DNA from: Aquipseudomonas alcaligenes MRY13-0052
Lineage (GTDB): Bacteria; Pseudomonadota; Gammaproteobacteria; Pseudomonadales; Pseudomonadaceae
Direction of reading: 5' to 3'
Length of the DNA stretch: 64,000 bases
NCBI GenBank assembly: GCA_000474255.1
Contig: BATO01000012.1
Span: 1 to 64,000 of the forward strand
Positions 35,017 through 46,622 of this stretch are shown in pieces. The notes under the pieces were generated by a model. The model was given only the letters and a program-made list of their open reading frames with translations. It did not search any database and had not been told where the DNA came from. Each line of letters starts with the position of its first letter. The stretch's first letter is position 1. The position numbers and the translations under genes are program-made.

Positions 35017-36015
35017 ATGCTGCGCATCGCATTGAACGGATATGGCCGCATCGGCCGCGCCCTGGTCCGCGCCCTCTTCGAACGGGGCCTCGACGCCCGC
35101 GTACGGATCGAGGCGATCAACGACCTCGGCGACGCCGCCACCCTCGCCCACCTGACCCGCTTCGACTCCACCTTCGGCCGCTTCGCCTGCCCCGTGAAGC
35201 TCAACGGCGATTGCATGGACATCGGCCTGCAATCCATCCGCCTGCTCGCCCAGAGCGACCCGGTACGCCTGCCCTGGAGCGAGCTGGGCGTGGACCTGGT
35301 GGTGGAATGCTCCGGCCGCATGAAGAGCCGCGAACAGGTGGAACGCCACCTCGCCGCCGGCGCCCCCCGGGTGCTGCTCTCCCACCCGCTGGACAGCGCC
35401 GACCTGACCCTGGTCTACGGCGTCAACCATGGGCTGCTGGGCGAGCAGCGCATCGTTTCCAACGCCTCCTGCACCACCAACTGCTTGGCGCCCCTGGCCC
35501 AGGTGCTGCACCAGGCATTCGGCATCCGCAGCGGCCTGGTGACCACGGTGCACGCCTACACCAACGACCAGAACCTGCTGGACAAGACCCACGACGATCT
35601 CTACCGCGCCCGCGCCGCCGCCCTGTCGATGATCCCCACCGCCACCGGGGCGGCGCGGGCCATCGGCCTGGTCATCCCCGAGCTGGCCGGGCGCCTGGAC
35701 GGCATGGCGGTGCGGGTGCCGACACCCAACGTATCGCTGGTGGACCTGAGCTTCATCGCCGAGCGCCCGGCCACCCGCGAGGCGGTCAACGCCGCCCTGC
35801 GCGAAGGGGCCGCGCGCATGCCTGCGGGGGTGATGGAGTGCAACGAAGAGGCCTTGGTGTCCGTGGACTTCAATGGCCACCCGGTGTCCTGCGTGGCGGA
35901 CCTCGCCCACACCCGCGTGCAGGGCGAACTGGTCAAGGTGCTGGCCTGGTACGACAACGAATGGGCCTTCGCCAACCGCATGCTGGACGTGATGCTGGCC
36001 TGGCTGGAGCGCTGA
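35017..36015 (+). CDS. Type I glyceraldehyde-3-phosphate dehydrogenase family protein
   Basis: 332 residues from the ATG at 35017, which has AAGGAG seven bases before it; an ATG at 34993 is possible. NAD-binding start IALNGYGRIGRALVRAL, catalytic SNASCTTNC (Cys at about 149) and HAYTNDQ (His at about 176) are intact, and the C-terminus WYDNEWAFANRMLDV is typical. It is stand-alone, not next to other glycolytic or pdx genes. It could be a GAPDH paralogue or an erythrose-4-phosphate dehydrogenase; the sequence does not settle which. Confidence 0.85.
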   Translation: MLRIALNGYGRIGRALVRALFERGLDARVRIEAINDLGDAATLAHLTRFDSTFGRFACPVKLNGDCMDIGLQSIRLLAQSDPVRLPWSELGVDLVVECSGRMKSREQVERHLAAGAPRVLLSHPLDSADLTLVYGVNHGLLGEQRIVSNASCTTNCLAPLAQVLHQAFGIRSGLVTTVHAYTNDQNLLDKTHDDLYRARAAALSMIPTATGAARAIGLVIPELAGRLDGMAVRVPTPNVSLVDLSFIAERPATREAVNAALREGAARMPAGVMECNEEALVSVDFNGHPVSCVADLAHTRVQGELVKVLAWYDNEWAFANRMLDVMLAWLER

Positions 36016-36018
36016 GCC

Positions 36019-36537
36019 TCAGTCCAGCCGCAGGTGACAGAGCGTCGTGCGCCGCGAACCGGTGGCACGGCGCTGCGGGTCATCGAAGGTGCGCAGCTCG
36101 CGGAAGCCCGCCTTGCGCATCATTCCTGCCGAGCCCGCGTTCTCTTCGTGGCGCTCGATATAGACATCCCCCACGCCCTGCTCCGCCAGGCGCTCGACCA
36201 CTGCCCGCAGCATGCGCGAGCCCAGGCCGCGCCCGGCCAACTCGCGGTGCACCACCGCCTCGCAGACATAGGCGCGGGGCGAGTCATCGCGGCCAGCCTC
36301 CTGGTGCTCGGCGAAGCCGGTGCTGAAGTAGAAGGTGATGAAGCCGGCCAGCAAGCCTCGCTCCTCGGCCAGCAATGCCTGCACGCGGCCATCGGCGATA
36401 CCGGCCAGGTGCTCGTGCACTTCGTCTTCCGGGAGGAAATTCCAGGGGTTGGGGCCGTGCTCGAAGATGAAGGCGGCCATCGCCTCGATATCCCCAGCCC
36501 GCGCGGTGCGCAGCTGCACGCCGTCATCCAGGCTCAC
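36019..36537 (-). CDS. GNAT-family N-acetyltransferase
   Basis: 172 residues from a GTG start at 36537, which overlaps the stop codon of the upstream gene as GTGA; without this start the frame would read into the neighbour. The acetyl-CoA loop [13 protein letters not shown] and the downstream MMRKAGFRE are typical GNAT motifs. Co-translation with a cysteine-synthase-like enzyme suggests an amino acid or small-amine substrate, which is inference. It is convergent with the GAPDH gene (3-bp gap). Confidence 0.82.
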   Translation of the reverse strand: MSLDDGVQLRTARAGDIEAMAAFIFEHGPNPWNFLPEDEVHEHLAGIADGRVQALLAEERGLLAGFITFYFSTGFAEHQEAGRDDSPRAYVCEAVVHRELAGRGLGSRMLRAVVERLAEQGVGDVYIERHEENAGSAGMMRKAGFRELRTFDDPQRRATGSRRTTLCHLRLD

Positions 36538-37628
36538 AGGCCCGCCACCTGGATCGAATCGGGCAAGGCCGCGCCTTGCTCCGCGCAGGCGGCGATGGCC
36601 GCCACCAGGGGCTCCAGGGTGTAACCCTGGGCCTGCACCCAGGCATCGTCGTAGTAGGTGGTGGCGTAGCGCTCGCCGCCGTCGCAGAGGATCGCCACCA
36701 CCGAGCCCTTCTCCCCCGCCGCGACCATGCGCAGCCCCACCAGCAATGCACCCACCAGGTTGGTGCCACTGGAGCCGCCCACGCGCCGGCCCAGGCGCTG
36801 GGCCAGGTAGTGCATGGCGGCCAGGGACAGGGCATCGGGCACCTTGGCCATGGCGTCGATCAACTGGGGCAGGAAGGAGGCCTCCACCCGGGGACGGCCG
36901 ATGCCCTCGATGCGCGACCCCAGCTCCAGGGTCAGGCTGCGGTCGCCACTGCGGTAGCTGTCGAAGAACACCGAGCGCTCGGCGTCGGCGCAGAACACCC
37001 GGGTGCAGTGCTGGCGATAGCGCACGTAGCGGCCCAGGGTCGCCAGGGTGCCACCGGTGCCGGGGCTGGAGACCAGCCAGGCCGGCTCGGGGAAATGCTC
37101 GTGGCGCATCTGCTGGAAGATCGACTCGGCGATGTTGTTGTTGGCCCGCCAGTCGGTGGCGCGCTCGGCGTAGGTGAACTGGTCCATGAAGTGGCCGCCG
37201 CTCTCGCGGGCCAGGCGCTCGGACTCGGCGTAGATCTGCGTCGGGTCGTTCACCAGGTGGCTCTTGCCGCCGTAGAAGGCGATCTGGGCGATCTTCTCCG
37301 GCGAGGTGGTGGCGGGCATCACGGCGATGAAGGGCAACCCCAGCAGGCGGGCGAAATAGGCTTCGGAGATCGCCGTCGAGCCGCTGGACGCCTCGATCAC
37401 CGGCGCGCCGGCCCTGAGCCAGCCGTTGCACAGGGCATAGAGGAACAGCGAGCGCGCCAGCCGGTGCTTGAGGCTACCGGTGGGGTGGCTCGACTCGTCC
37501 TTGAAGTACAGCTCGATGCCCGGCAGGCCGGGAAGCGGCAGGGGGATCAGGTGGGTGTCGGCACTGCGCTGGAAGTCCGCCTCGATGATGCGGATGGCTT
37601 CCTGGGTCCAGGTGCGGGGGTCGTTCAT
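36534..37628 (-). CDS. PLP-dependent cysteine synthase-like enzyme (Cds1 type)
   Basis: 364 residues, fold type II PLP enzyme. The Schiff-base Lys is in [14 protein letters not shown] (about residue 54), the phosphate loop is [10 protein letters not shown] and [11 protein letters not shown] is the substrate loop. The length and start match the group that includes mycobacterial L-cysteine desulfhydrase Cds1 rather than CysK/CysM. It therefore may release H2S, pyruvate and ammonia from cysteine. Activity is inferred from the subgroup. Confidence 0.82.
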   Translation of the reverse strand: MNDPRTWTQEAIRIIEADFQRSADTHLIPLPLPGLPGIELYFKDESSHPTGSLKHRLARSLFLYALCNGWLRAGAPVIEASSGSTAISEAYFARLLGLPFIAVMPATTSPEKIAQIAFYGGKSHLVNDPTQIYAESERLARESGGHFMDQFTYAERATDWRANNNIAESIFQQMRHEHFPEPAWLVSSPGTGGTLATLGRYVRYRQHCTRVFCADAERSVFFDSYRSGDRSLTLELGSRIEGIGRPRVEASFLPQLIDAMAKVPDALSLAAMHYLAQRLGRRVGGSSGTNLVGALLVGLRMVAAGEKGSVVAILCDGGERYATTYYDDAWVQAQGYTLEPLVAAIAACAEQGAALPDSIQVAGL

Positions 37629-37640
37629 GTCAGCCTCTTC

Positions 37641-38546
37641 TCAATCCAGGATGCCGGCGGGGGCCGGCGGAGCGTTGCGCCATTGGCTCAGGGCCACCCC
37701 GGCGAAGACCAGGGCGGCGGCGCTCAGCTGCATGGGGCTGAGGCGCTCGTCCAGCAGGAGCATGGCGAAGATCAGGGTGAACACCGGAATCAGGTTGATG
37801 AACCCCGACGCCTGGCTGGCCGGCAGGCGGCCCACCCCGAAGTTGTACAGGCCATAGGCGCCGACGGTGACGACCACGCCCAGGTAGACCATGGCGCCGA
37901 TGGCCAGCGCGCTGGGCGATTCGGGCAGGGGCGCCGAGAGCGCCGCCACCGGCAGGAAGAACAGCGCGCCGATGAAGGCCTGCATCGCCGTCAGCAGGAA
38001 CACCGAATAGCGCGCCGACAGGTGCTTGAGCAGCAGGGTGTAGCCGGTGGCGCAGACCATGGCGAGGAATTCGTAGAAATTGCCCAGCAGGGGCGCCGAG
38101 GCGTGGGGGTCCGCCTCGCTGGCCAGGCTCAGCCACACCGCGCCGACCACCGCCAGGAGGAAGCCCAGCAGGGTGGTGCGGGTGATGCATTCACGGAGGA
38201 AGACGTAGGCGCCGACGGCCACCAGCAGGGGCAGCAGCGCGGTGATCATGCCCGCCTGGGCGGCGCTGGTGTGCTGCAGGGCCAGGGCTTCGAAGATGAA
38301 GTACAGGCAGGGTTCGCAGGCGGCCAGGCCAAGGAAGTATTTCCAGTCGCCAGGCCGCGGATCGCAGTCACCGCGCCAGCGCCAGGCGAGCAGGAAGATC
38401 AGGCTGCCCAGGGCCATGCGCGCGAAGATCACCCACATGGGCGCGACCTCGCGGAAGGCGAGCTTGAGGGCGATGAAGGAACTGCCCCACAGGGCCATGG
38501 CCAGCACCAGGCAGGCGACCGCCACCCAACGACCTTGCTGCGCCAT
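37641..38546 (-). CDS. EamA/DMT-superfamily metabolite exporter
   Basis: 301 residues from the ATG at 38546 (MAQQGRWVAV). Ten hydrophobic spans in two EamA repeats; WGSSFIALKLAF in helix 1 is typical. RhaT/YdcZ-like exporters of amino acids or other small metabolites belong here. It lies 12 bp downstream of the cysteine-synthase-like gene in the opposite sense of operon order (upstream on the minus strand), so the three genes may be one transcript and the exporter may handle a cysteine-related compound. Confidence 0.88.
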   Translation of the reverse strand: MAQQGRWVAVACLVLAMALWGSSFIALKLAFREVAPMWVIFARMALGSLIFLLAWRWRGDCDPRPGDWKYFLGLAACEPCLYFIFEALALQHTSAAQAGMITALLPLLVAVGAYVFLRECITRTTLLGFLLAVVGAVWLSLASEADPHASAPLLGNFYEFLAMVCATGYTLLLKHLSARYSVFLLTAMQAFIGALFFLPVAALSAPLPESPSALAIGAMVYLGVVVTVGAYGLYNFGVGRLPASQASGFINLIPVFTLIFAMLLLDERLSPMQLSAAALVFAGVALSQWRNAPPAPAGILD

Positions 38547-38621
38547 CGACTGCCTCCGGGGAAAACCCAAGTCTAGGCGCCAGGACGGCGCCGCGACAGG
38601 CACAGCGGGGCGATGAAACTG

Positions 38622-38969
38622 TTACTGCTCCCAGGGTTTGCCGCGGGTCTTGCGGGTCAGCGGCAGCTGCTGCAGCACCGCCGCCTTGGCCAGCATGTAG
38701 GCGCTGACCGGGGCGCTGATGAAGAGGAACAGACTGATCAGCAGCTCATGCACGCTGAGCCCCTCGCGGGTCGTCGAGAAGTAGATCAGCGAAGCCACCA
38801 CCAGGCTGCCGACGCCCAGGGTGGTGGCCTTGGTCGGCCCGTGCAGGCGCATGAAGAAGTCCGGCAGGCGGAACAGGCCGATGGCGCCGATCAGCACGAA
38901 GGCGGCGCCGAGCAGGAGGAACAGCGAGATGAGGATCTCGACCCACAGGGCCAGGGGCTCGGCGTTCAT
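38622..38969 (-). CDS. shaG: Na+/H+ antiporter subunit G
   Basis: 115 residues from the ATG at 38969, coupled to shaF by ATGA. Three spans and the diagnostic GLFRLPDFFMRLHGPTKATT segment of MnhG/MrpG/PhaG. It is the last of six genes of the multi-subunit Sha (Mrp) cation/proton antiporter in the inner membrane. Confidence 0.94.
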   Translation of the reverse strand: MNAEPLALWVEILISLFLLLGAAFVLIGAIGLFRLPDFFMRLHGPTKATTLGVGSLVVASLIYFSTTREGLSVHELLISLFLFISAPVSAYMLAKAAVLQQLPLTRKTRGKPWEQ

Positions 38970-39235
38970 TCGATGATGTCTCCTCGGAGCATGTACTTGG
39001 CCACCGCCACGGTGCCGACGAAGCCGAGCACGGCGATCAGCAGCGCCACTTCGAAGTAGAGGTTGGTGCCCTGCCAGATGCCCAGCAGCATGAGCAGGGC
39101 GATGGCGTTGACGTAGAGGGTGTCCAGGGCCAGCACCCGGTCGGGCAGGCACGGGCCGCGCACCAGGCGTGCCAGGGTCAGCAGCAGGGCGATGACCAGC
39201 AGCACGAGGCACAGCGGGATCACGTAGGCGAGCAT
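38966..39235 (-). CDS. shaF: Na+/H+ antiporter subunit F
   Basis: 89 residues from the ATG at 39235, overlapping the end of shaE by 16 bp. Three spans with LVRGPCLPDRVLALDTL, the MnhF/MrpF signature. Confidence 0.94.
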   Translation of the reverse strand: MLAYVIPLCLVLLVIALLLTLARLVRGPCLPDRVLALDTLYVNAIALLMLLGIWQGTNLYFEVALLIAVLGFVGTVAVAKYMLRGDIIE

Positions 39236-39720
39236 GGGAAGACCTCCTTCAGGGGCGCCTCGTAGCGCGACTTGATCTCGGCGATCAGCGCGGCGTCGTC
39301 CGGGACGTCGAGAGCGTGCACGAGCAAGGTCCGGCGGTCGGCCGAGAGGTCGGCGGAGACCGAGCCCGGGGTCAGCGAAACCACGCACACCAGGATGCTG
39401 ATGGCCATCTCGTCGTCCAGGTCGATGGGCACCTCGACGAAGGCCGGGCGCAGCCGCTCCAGCGGGCCGAGGGTCTGGCGCGCGACCTGGAAGTTGGCCA
39501 CCAGGATGTCCCACATCACCAGCAGCACGAAACGCCCCAGACGGGTCGGGTGCCACTCCCGGGGGCGGTCGATCATCAGCGGGTTGCACAGCAGCGGGAT
39601 GGCCACCCCGAGCAGGCCACCCAGCAGCCAGTGGCCGAAGGCGATGGAGTTCGACAACAGCAGCCATACCAGCAACAGCAGCAGGCTCATGGTCGGATGG
39701 GGCAGCAGGCGGCGGATCAT
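39220..39720 (-). CDS. shaE: Na+/H+ antiporter subunit E
   Basis: 166 residues. Two N-terminal spans and a soluble part with SILVCVVSLTPGSVSADLS and LLVHALDV, typical of MnhE/MrpE. Start overlaps the shaD stop codon (ATGA). Confidence 0.94.
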   Translation of the reverse strand: MIRRLLPHPTMSLLLLLVWLLLSNSIAFGHWLLGGLLGVAIPLLCNPLMIDRPREWHPTRLGRFVLLVMWDILVANFQVARQTLGPLERLRPAFVEVPIDLDDEMAISILVCVVSLTPGSVSADLSADRRTLLVHALDVPDDAALIAEIKSRYEAPLKEVFPCSPT

Positions 39721-41219
39721 GGCGCCACTCCTTGCAGGCTCACCTGGCGATAGAGGCCGACGTCATGCAGCTGCGCGGCGGTGGCCTGGACGTACTCCAG
39801 CAGCGGCGCGGCGAAGACCACCAGCGCCACGGCGGTGGCCAGCAGGGCCAAGGTCGCCAGCAGGCGGCCACGGTCCAGTTCGGCGCTGCCGAGCCTGTCG
39901 TTGCCGACCCGCCAGAACAGCGTGCTGCCGGCACGGCTGAGGGCGATTAGGCCGAGCAGGCTGCCGCCCAGCAGCGCCGACCACAGCAGCGCCGCCTGCA
40001 TGCCCGGCGCCACCGCCTTGAGTAACAGCACCTTGCCGATGAAACCGGACAGGGGCGGCAGGCCAGCCACGGCGATGGCAGCGAAGAAGAAGGCGCCGCC
40101 CAGCAGGTGCGGGTTCATCAGCGCTGGGCCCTGCACCAGCAGGCCGGCCTTGTCGCCGCGCTGGCGGGCGATCAGGTCGGCGAGCAGGAACATCCCGCCG
40201 GCCACCCAGGTGCTGTGCAGCAGGTAGAACAGCGCGGCGGCAAGGGACTCGGGGGTCCCCAGGGCCACGGCGGCCAGCAGGGTGCCGGCGGAGAGCAGCA
40301 CCAGGTAGGCCACCAGCCCCTGCAGGCGGTCGGCGGCCAGGGCACCGATGGCGGCCAGCGCCATGGTGGCCAGGGCCAGGGGCCAGAGCCAGTCGAGGGC
40401 GAGATCGGCCAGCTGCCCGGCACCGGCGCCGAACACCAGCAGGTAGACGCGGACGATGGAGTAGACGCCGACCTTGGTCATGATCGCGAACAGCGCCGCC
40501 ACCGGCGCACTGGCAGCCGAGTAGGCGCGTGGCAGCCAGAAGTGCAGCGGCAGCAGTGCCGCCTTGAGGGCGAACACCACCAGCAGGAGCAGCCCGGCGG
40601 CGGCCAGCAGCGGCGCGCTGTCGGCATCGGCCAGGGCCACCTTGTTGGCCAGGTCGCTCATGTTCAGGGTGCCGGTGATGCCATAGAGCACGCCGACGGC
40701 GATCAGGAAGAACGCCGAGCCCACCAGGTTGAGCAACACGTAGTGCAGCCCGGCACGCACCCGCTCCGCACCGCCGCCGTGGAACAGCAGCGCGTAGGAG
40801 GCGATCAGCATGACCTCGAAGAACACGAAAAGGTTGAACAGGTCACCCGTCAGGAAGGCGCCGTTGATGCCCAGCAGCTGGAACTGCAGTAACGCATGGA
40901 AGCGCAGGCCACGGCGGTCGTCGCCACGAATGGCATAGAGCACCACGGCGCTGCCGAGCACGGCGGTGGCCAGCAGCATCAGCGCGGCGAAGCGGTCCAG
41001 CAGCAGGACGATGCCGAACGGCGGCTGCCAGCCCCCCAGGGCATAGACCTGCAGTTGGCCGTCGTCGGCGCGGGCCATCAGCACCAGCGCCAGGGGCACC
41101 AGGGCCAGGGTGGCGAGCACCGAGATGCTGCGCTTGAGCCGCTCCAGGGAGGGCAACATCAGCAGCAATGCCCCGGCGAACATCGGAATCAGGATCGGCA
41201 GGATGGACAGGTGACTCAT
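39717..41219 (-). CDS. shaD: Na+/H+ antiporter subunit D
   Basis: 500 residues with about 14 spans. It is homologous to the proton-pumping NuoL/M/N subunits of complex I; conserved charged residues of the proton path include Lys in KSAALLP-type segments (here LKAALLPLHFWLPRAYSAA) and the Glu in FEVMLIASYALL. With ShaA it is one of the two antiport-active subunits. Start overlaps the shaC stop (ATGA). Confidence 0.95.
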   Translation of the reverse strand: MSHLSILPILIPMFAGALLLMLPSLERLKRSISVLATLALVPLALVLMARADDGQLQVYALGGWQPPFGIVLLLDRFAALMLLATAVLGSAVVLYAIRGDDRRGLRFHALLQFQLLGINGAFLTGDLFNLFVFFEVMLIASYALLFHGGGAERVRAGLHYVLLNLVGSAFFLIAVGVLYGITGTLNMSDLANKVALADADSAPLLAAAGLLLLVVFALKAALLPLHFWLPRAYSAASAPVAALFAIMTKVGVYSIVRVYLLVFGAGAGQLADLALDWLWPLALATMALAAIGALAADRLQGLVAYLVLLSAGTLLAAVALGTPESLAAALFYLLHSTWVAGGMFLLADLIARQRGDKAGLLVQGPALMNPHLLGGAFFFAAIAVAGLPPLSGFIGKVLLLKAVAPGMQAALLWSALLGGSLLGLIALSRAGSTLFWRVGNDRLGSAELDRGRLLATLALLATAVALVVFAAPLLEYVQATAAQLHDVGLYRQVSLQGVAP

Positions 41220-41547
41220 CGCCCCTCCCCGTCCGCGCGGCCATCCACGTGGTCATTGCCCAGCTCGCCCACGCCGCGCAGCGCCAGGGTCACCACGAAG
41301 GCGGTCATGGCGAAGCCGATGACGATGGCGGTGAGCACCAGCGCCTGGGGCAGCGGGTCGGCGTACTGGCCGCCGCTGCCGATCACCGCCGCGTCGCCGG
41401 CCAGGCGGCCCATGGCGAAGAGGAACAGGTTGACGGCATAGGACAGCAGGGTCAGCCCCAGTACCACGGGGAAGGTGCGCGCCCGCAGCAGCAGGTAGAT
41501 GCCGCTGGCGGTGAGCAGGCCAAGGGTGACGGCGAACAGGGCCTCCA

Positions 41548-41548
<1 letters not shown>
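41216..41548 (-). CDS. shaC: Na+/H+ antiporter subunit C
   Basis: 110 residues, three spans, a NuoK-like subunit (LYLLLRARTFPVVLGLTLLSYAVNL-type core; here ending with DPLPQALVLTAIVIGFAMTA). Its first base is the last base of the shaA gene. Confidence 0.94.
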
Positions 41549-44343
<2,795 letters not shown>

Positions 44344-44485
44344 CGATGACCCTCCCAAACTAGGCCCCGTCCAGCGCTGAAGTCCGGCAAGGCGAAAACT
44401 CGACGATTATCCATAACTATCGATTGCCGGACATGCATTGAATTATTTCAAAAAACTAGCGAAACCCGTCTCCCTGAAACGACGA

Positions 44486-44509
44486 CGGCTACCCCATGAG
44501 GGGCAGCCG
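44486..44509 (-). other. Hairpin after the glycine-zipper lipoprotein gene
   Basis: CGGCTACCCC-ATGA-GGGGCAGCCG pairs at 9 of 10 positions. It lies 69 bp beyond the lipoprotein stop codon in the gap before the sha operon. It lacks a clear T-run, so termination is only possible, not certain. Confidence 0.4.
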
Positions 44510-44578
44510 CGTTGGGAAGGCAGCGATGCAGACGGGAGACGAAACGGGGGCCGACTCGCTCCTGCAGGCGAACCGGGA

Positions 44579-45043
44579 TCAGTGGGAAACGCGGCTGGTA
44601 CCGTTGACGGTCATGATGCGAACGCGCTCGCCTACACGGAAAATCTCGTTTTCCTGCACTTCCTGCACATAGGCGCGCATGGAGCCGTCGTCTTCGCGAA
44701 CGGTGATCTCGACGCCCTGGGTACGGGTCAGGCCTTCTTCGGTCGCAGCGCCCAGCAGGCCACCGGCAACCGCACCGATCACAGCCGCTACCACACTGCC
44801 ACGCCCGCCACCGATGGCGCTGCCGCCGACACCGCCGACGACCGCACCGGCGCCTGCGCCGATCGGGGTCTTGGTGCCTTCGATCTTCACCGGACGCAGC
44901 GATTCGATGGTGCCCATGCGCACGGTCTGCACCTGGCGTGCTTCGTCGCGCGAATAGGTGTCTCCGGTCAGGCTCGACTGACAGCCGCCCAGAAGCATCG
45001 CTACCGCAGAGAACGAAGCGACTAGCAGAACGGATTTACGCAT
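44579..45043 (-). CDS. Glycine-zipper outer-membrane lipoprotein, SlyB-like
   Basis: 154 residues. Lipoprotein signal ending LLGGC (Cys at about residue 21). The middle is a glycine-zipper (GAGAGAVVGGVGGSAIGGGRGSVVAAVIGAVAGGLLGA-type GxxxG repeats, residues about 66-104) that can insert in membrane, followed by a small beta-rich SH3-like end (VREDDGSMRAYVQEVQENEIFRVGERVRI). This layout is that of SlyB/PcpY/Lip envelope lipoproteins. Stand-alone gene between sha and the divergent small gene at 45202. Confidence 0.88.
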   Translation of the reverse strand: MRKSVLLVASFSAVAMLLGGCQSSLTGDTYSRDEARQVQTVRMGTIESLRPVKIEGTKTPIGAGAGAVVGGVGGSAIGGGRGSVVAAVIGAVAGGLLGAATEEGLTRTQGVEITVREDDGSMRAYVQEVQENEIFRVGERVRIMTVNGTSRVSH

Positions 45044-45201
45044 AGCATTTCCTCCAGATTGGATGCTCGTCCATTAGACTCCGCAGCGGCGGAAACTGTC
45101 ACCCGGCGCCTGAACAAACTGCCGACCCGTTCAGTTTCCATACAGACTCACCACTCGGACAACGCCAAGGCGCCCGGGTGCCGCCAGAGCAAGGGTAGTT
45201 C

Positions 45202-45438
45202 ATGGATTACTTCATCATCGTCACCACCACCGCAGCGGGGCTGTATTTCCACTGGTGGATTTACGTGCGTATCAAGCGCTGGATGGACCGTGACCTGGCG
45301 CTGTCCCTCGCCGGCGCGGACGCCGCTCGCCGCGACTACATGCTCGAACAGCTGCAGGCCGCCCGCCGTGAGAAGGTCAAGCGCAAGGATCTGCCCGCCT
45401 GGCTGGAGCGCGCCGCCCAACGCTACCCCGGGGCCTGA
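45202..45438 (+). CDS. Conserved small protein with N-terminal membrane segment
   Basis: 78 residues. A hydrophobic N-terminal stretch (about residues 3-20, FIIVTTTAAGLYFHWWIYV) is followed by a charged helical cytoplasmic part with RRDYMLEQLQAARREKVKRKDLPAWLERAAQ. No named domain is recognised. It has a reasonable ribosome-binding site (AGGGTAG) and overlaps the convergent glycerate kinase gene by 16 bp. Confidence 0.7.
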   Translation: MDYFIIVTTTAAGLYFHWWIYVRIKRWMDRDLALSLAGADAARRDYMLEQLQAARREKVKRKDLPAWLERAAQRYPGA

Positions 45439-46571
45439 GCCCGCCCCGCCAAGGCCCAGAGCCGGGCGATATCGGCGGCACGCGCCTCCAGTTCATCACC
45501 GGCCACGGCCATCGCCCGCTCCAGCGTCATCGGCCCGGGCACCAGGCTGAAGGCCGCCTCGATACCCGCCTCGCGCAGGCGCTGGTAACCCTCCCCCAGG
45601 CTGCCCGCCAGGGCGATGACCGGCACGCCGGCGGCCCGTGCGACACGCGCCACGCCCACCGGCGTCTTGCCATGCAGGCTCTGGGAGTCGAGACGCCCTT
45701 CTCCGGTGATCACCAGGTCGGCGCCCTGCACCGCCTCGGCCAACCCGGCCAGTTCAGCGACCAGCTCGATCCCCGGACGAAAACACGCCCCGAGGAAGGC
45801 CCGGGCAGCGAAGCCCAGCCCACCGGCCGCACCGACGCCGGGTTGCTGGCTGTGGTCCTGCCCCAGTTCCTGGGCGACCACCTGTGCATAACGTTGCAGC
45901 GCCGCATCCAGCTGCTCGACCTGTGCCGGGCTCGCGCCCTTCTGCGGGCCGAAGACGTGGGAGGCGCCCCGGGGACCGCAGAGCGGGTTATCCACATCCG
46001 CCGCGACTTCGAACCGCACATGGGCGAGGCGTGAATCGAGGCCGCTGCGATCGATCCGTGCCAGGTCGGCCAGCGCGGCACCACCGGGTGGCAATTCGCG
46101 CCCGTCGGCATCCAGCAGGCGCAGCCCCAGGGCCTGCATGAGGCCGGCCCCGCCATCGTTGGTGGCGCTGCCACCGAGGCCGAGGATGATGCGCGTGGCG
46201 CCGGCGCCCAGGGCCTGGCGGATCAGCTCACCGGTGCCGAAGCTGCTGGTGCGGGTAGCGTCCCGCTCGCTGGCGGGCACCAGATGCAGCCCGCTGGCGG
46301 CAGCCATTTCGATGATGGCGCTGCCCTCCCCCAGCCAGCCCCAGTGCGCCTCGACCTCATCCCCCAGCGGCCCGCGCACGGTCGCCATACGCCGCTCGCC
46401 ACCGCTGGCCGCGAGCACCGCGTCCACCGTGCCTTCGCCGCCATCGGCCATGGGCCGCAGCAGCACTTGGGCCACCGGGAATACCGACGACCAGCCGCGC
46501 CCGATGGCGGCAGCCACTTCGGGCGCGCTCAGGCTTTCCTTGAAGGAATCGGGAGCAATCACAATCTTCAT
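45423..46571 (-). CDS. glxK: Glycerate kinase, type II family
   Basis: 382 residues, family-typical length. It begins MKIVIAPDSFKESLSAPEVA and contains PMADGGEGTVDA and LGGSATNDGGAGLMQALG, the diagnostic motifs of the GarK/GlxK family. It phosphorylates D-glycerate to 2-phosphoglycerate, feeding lower glycolysis. It is the distal gene of a unit with a GntP-type permease and a CdaR regulator, consistent with uptake and use of glycerate or a sugar diacid. Confidence 0.94.
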   Translation of the reverse strand: MKIVIAPDSFKESLSAPEVAAAIGRGWSSVFPVAQVLLRPMADGGEGTVDAVLAASGGERRMATVRGPLGDEVEAHWGWLGEGSAIIEMAAASGLHLVPASERDATRTSSFGTGELIRQALGAGATRIILGLGGSATNDGGAGLMQALGLRLLDADGRELPPGGAALADLARIDRSGLDSRLAHVRFEVAADVDNPLCGPRGASHVFGPQKGASPAQVEQLDAALQRYAQVVAQELGQDHSQQPGVGAAGGLGFAARAFLGACFRPGIELVAELAGLAEAVQGADLVITGEGRLDSQSLHGKTPVGVARVARAAGVPVIALAGSLGEGYQRLREAGIEAAFSLVPGPMTLERAMAVAGDELEARAADIARLWALAGRAQAPG

Positions 46572-46622
46572 CGGGTTACCTCGGGATGTGCCCGGAGCAC
46601 CAGGCTCCGGGCGGTACTGCGG

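Noticed and set aside
44438-45025. A plus-strand frame of 195 codons over the glycine-zipper lipoprotein gene
   Set aside because: The minus-strand gene has a lipoprotein signal, glycine zipper and conserved end; this frame has none.
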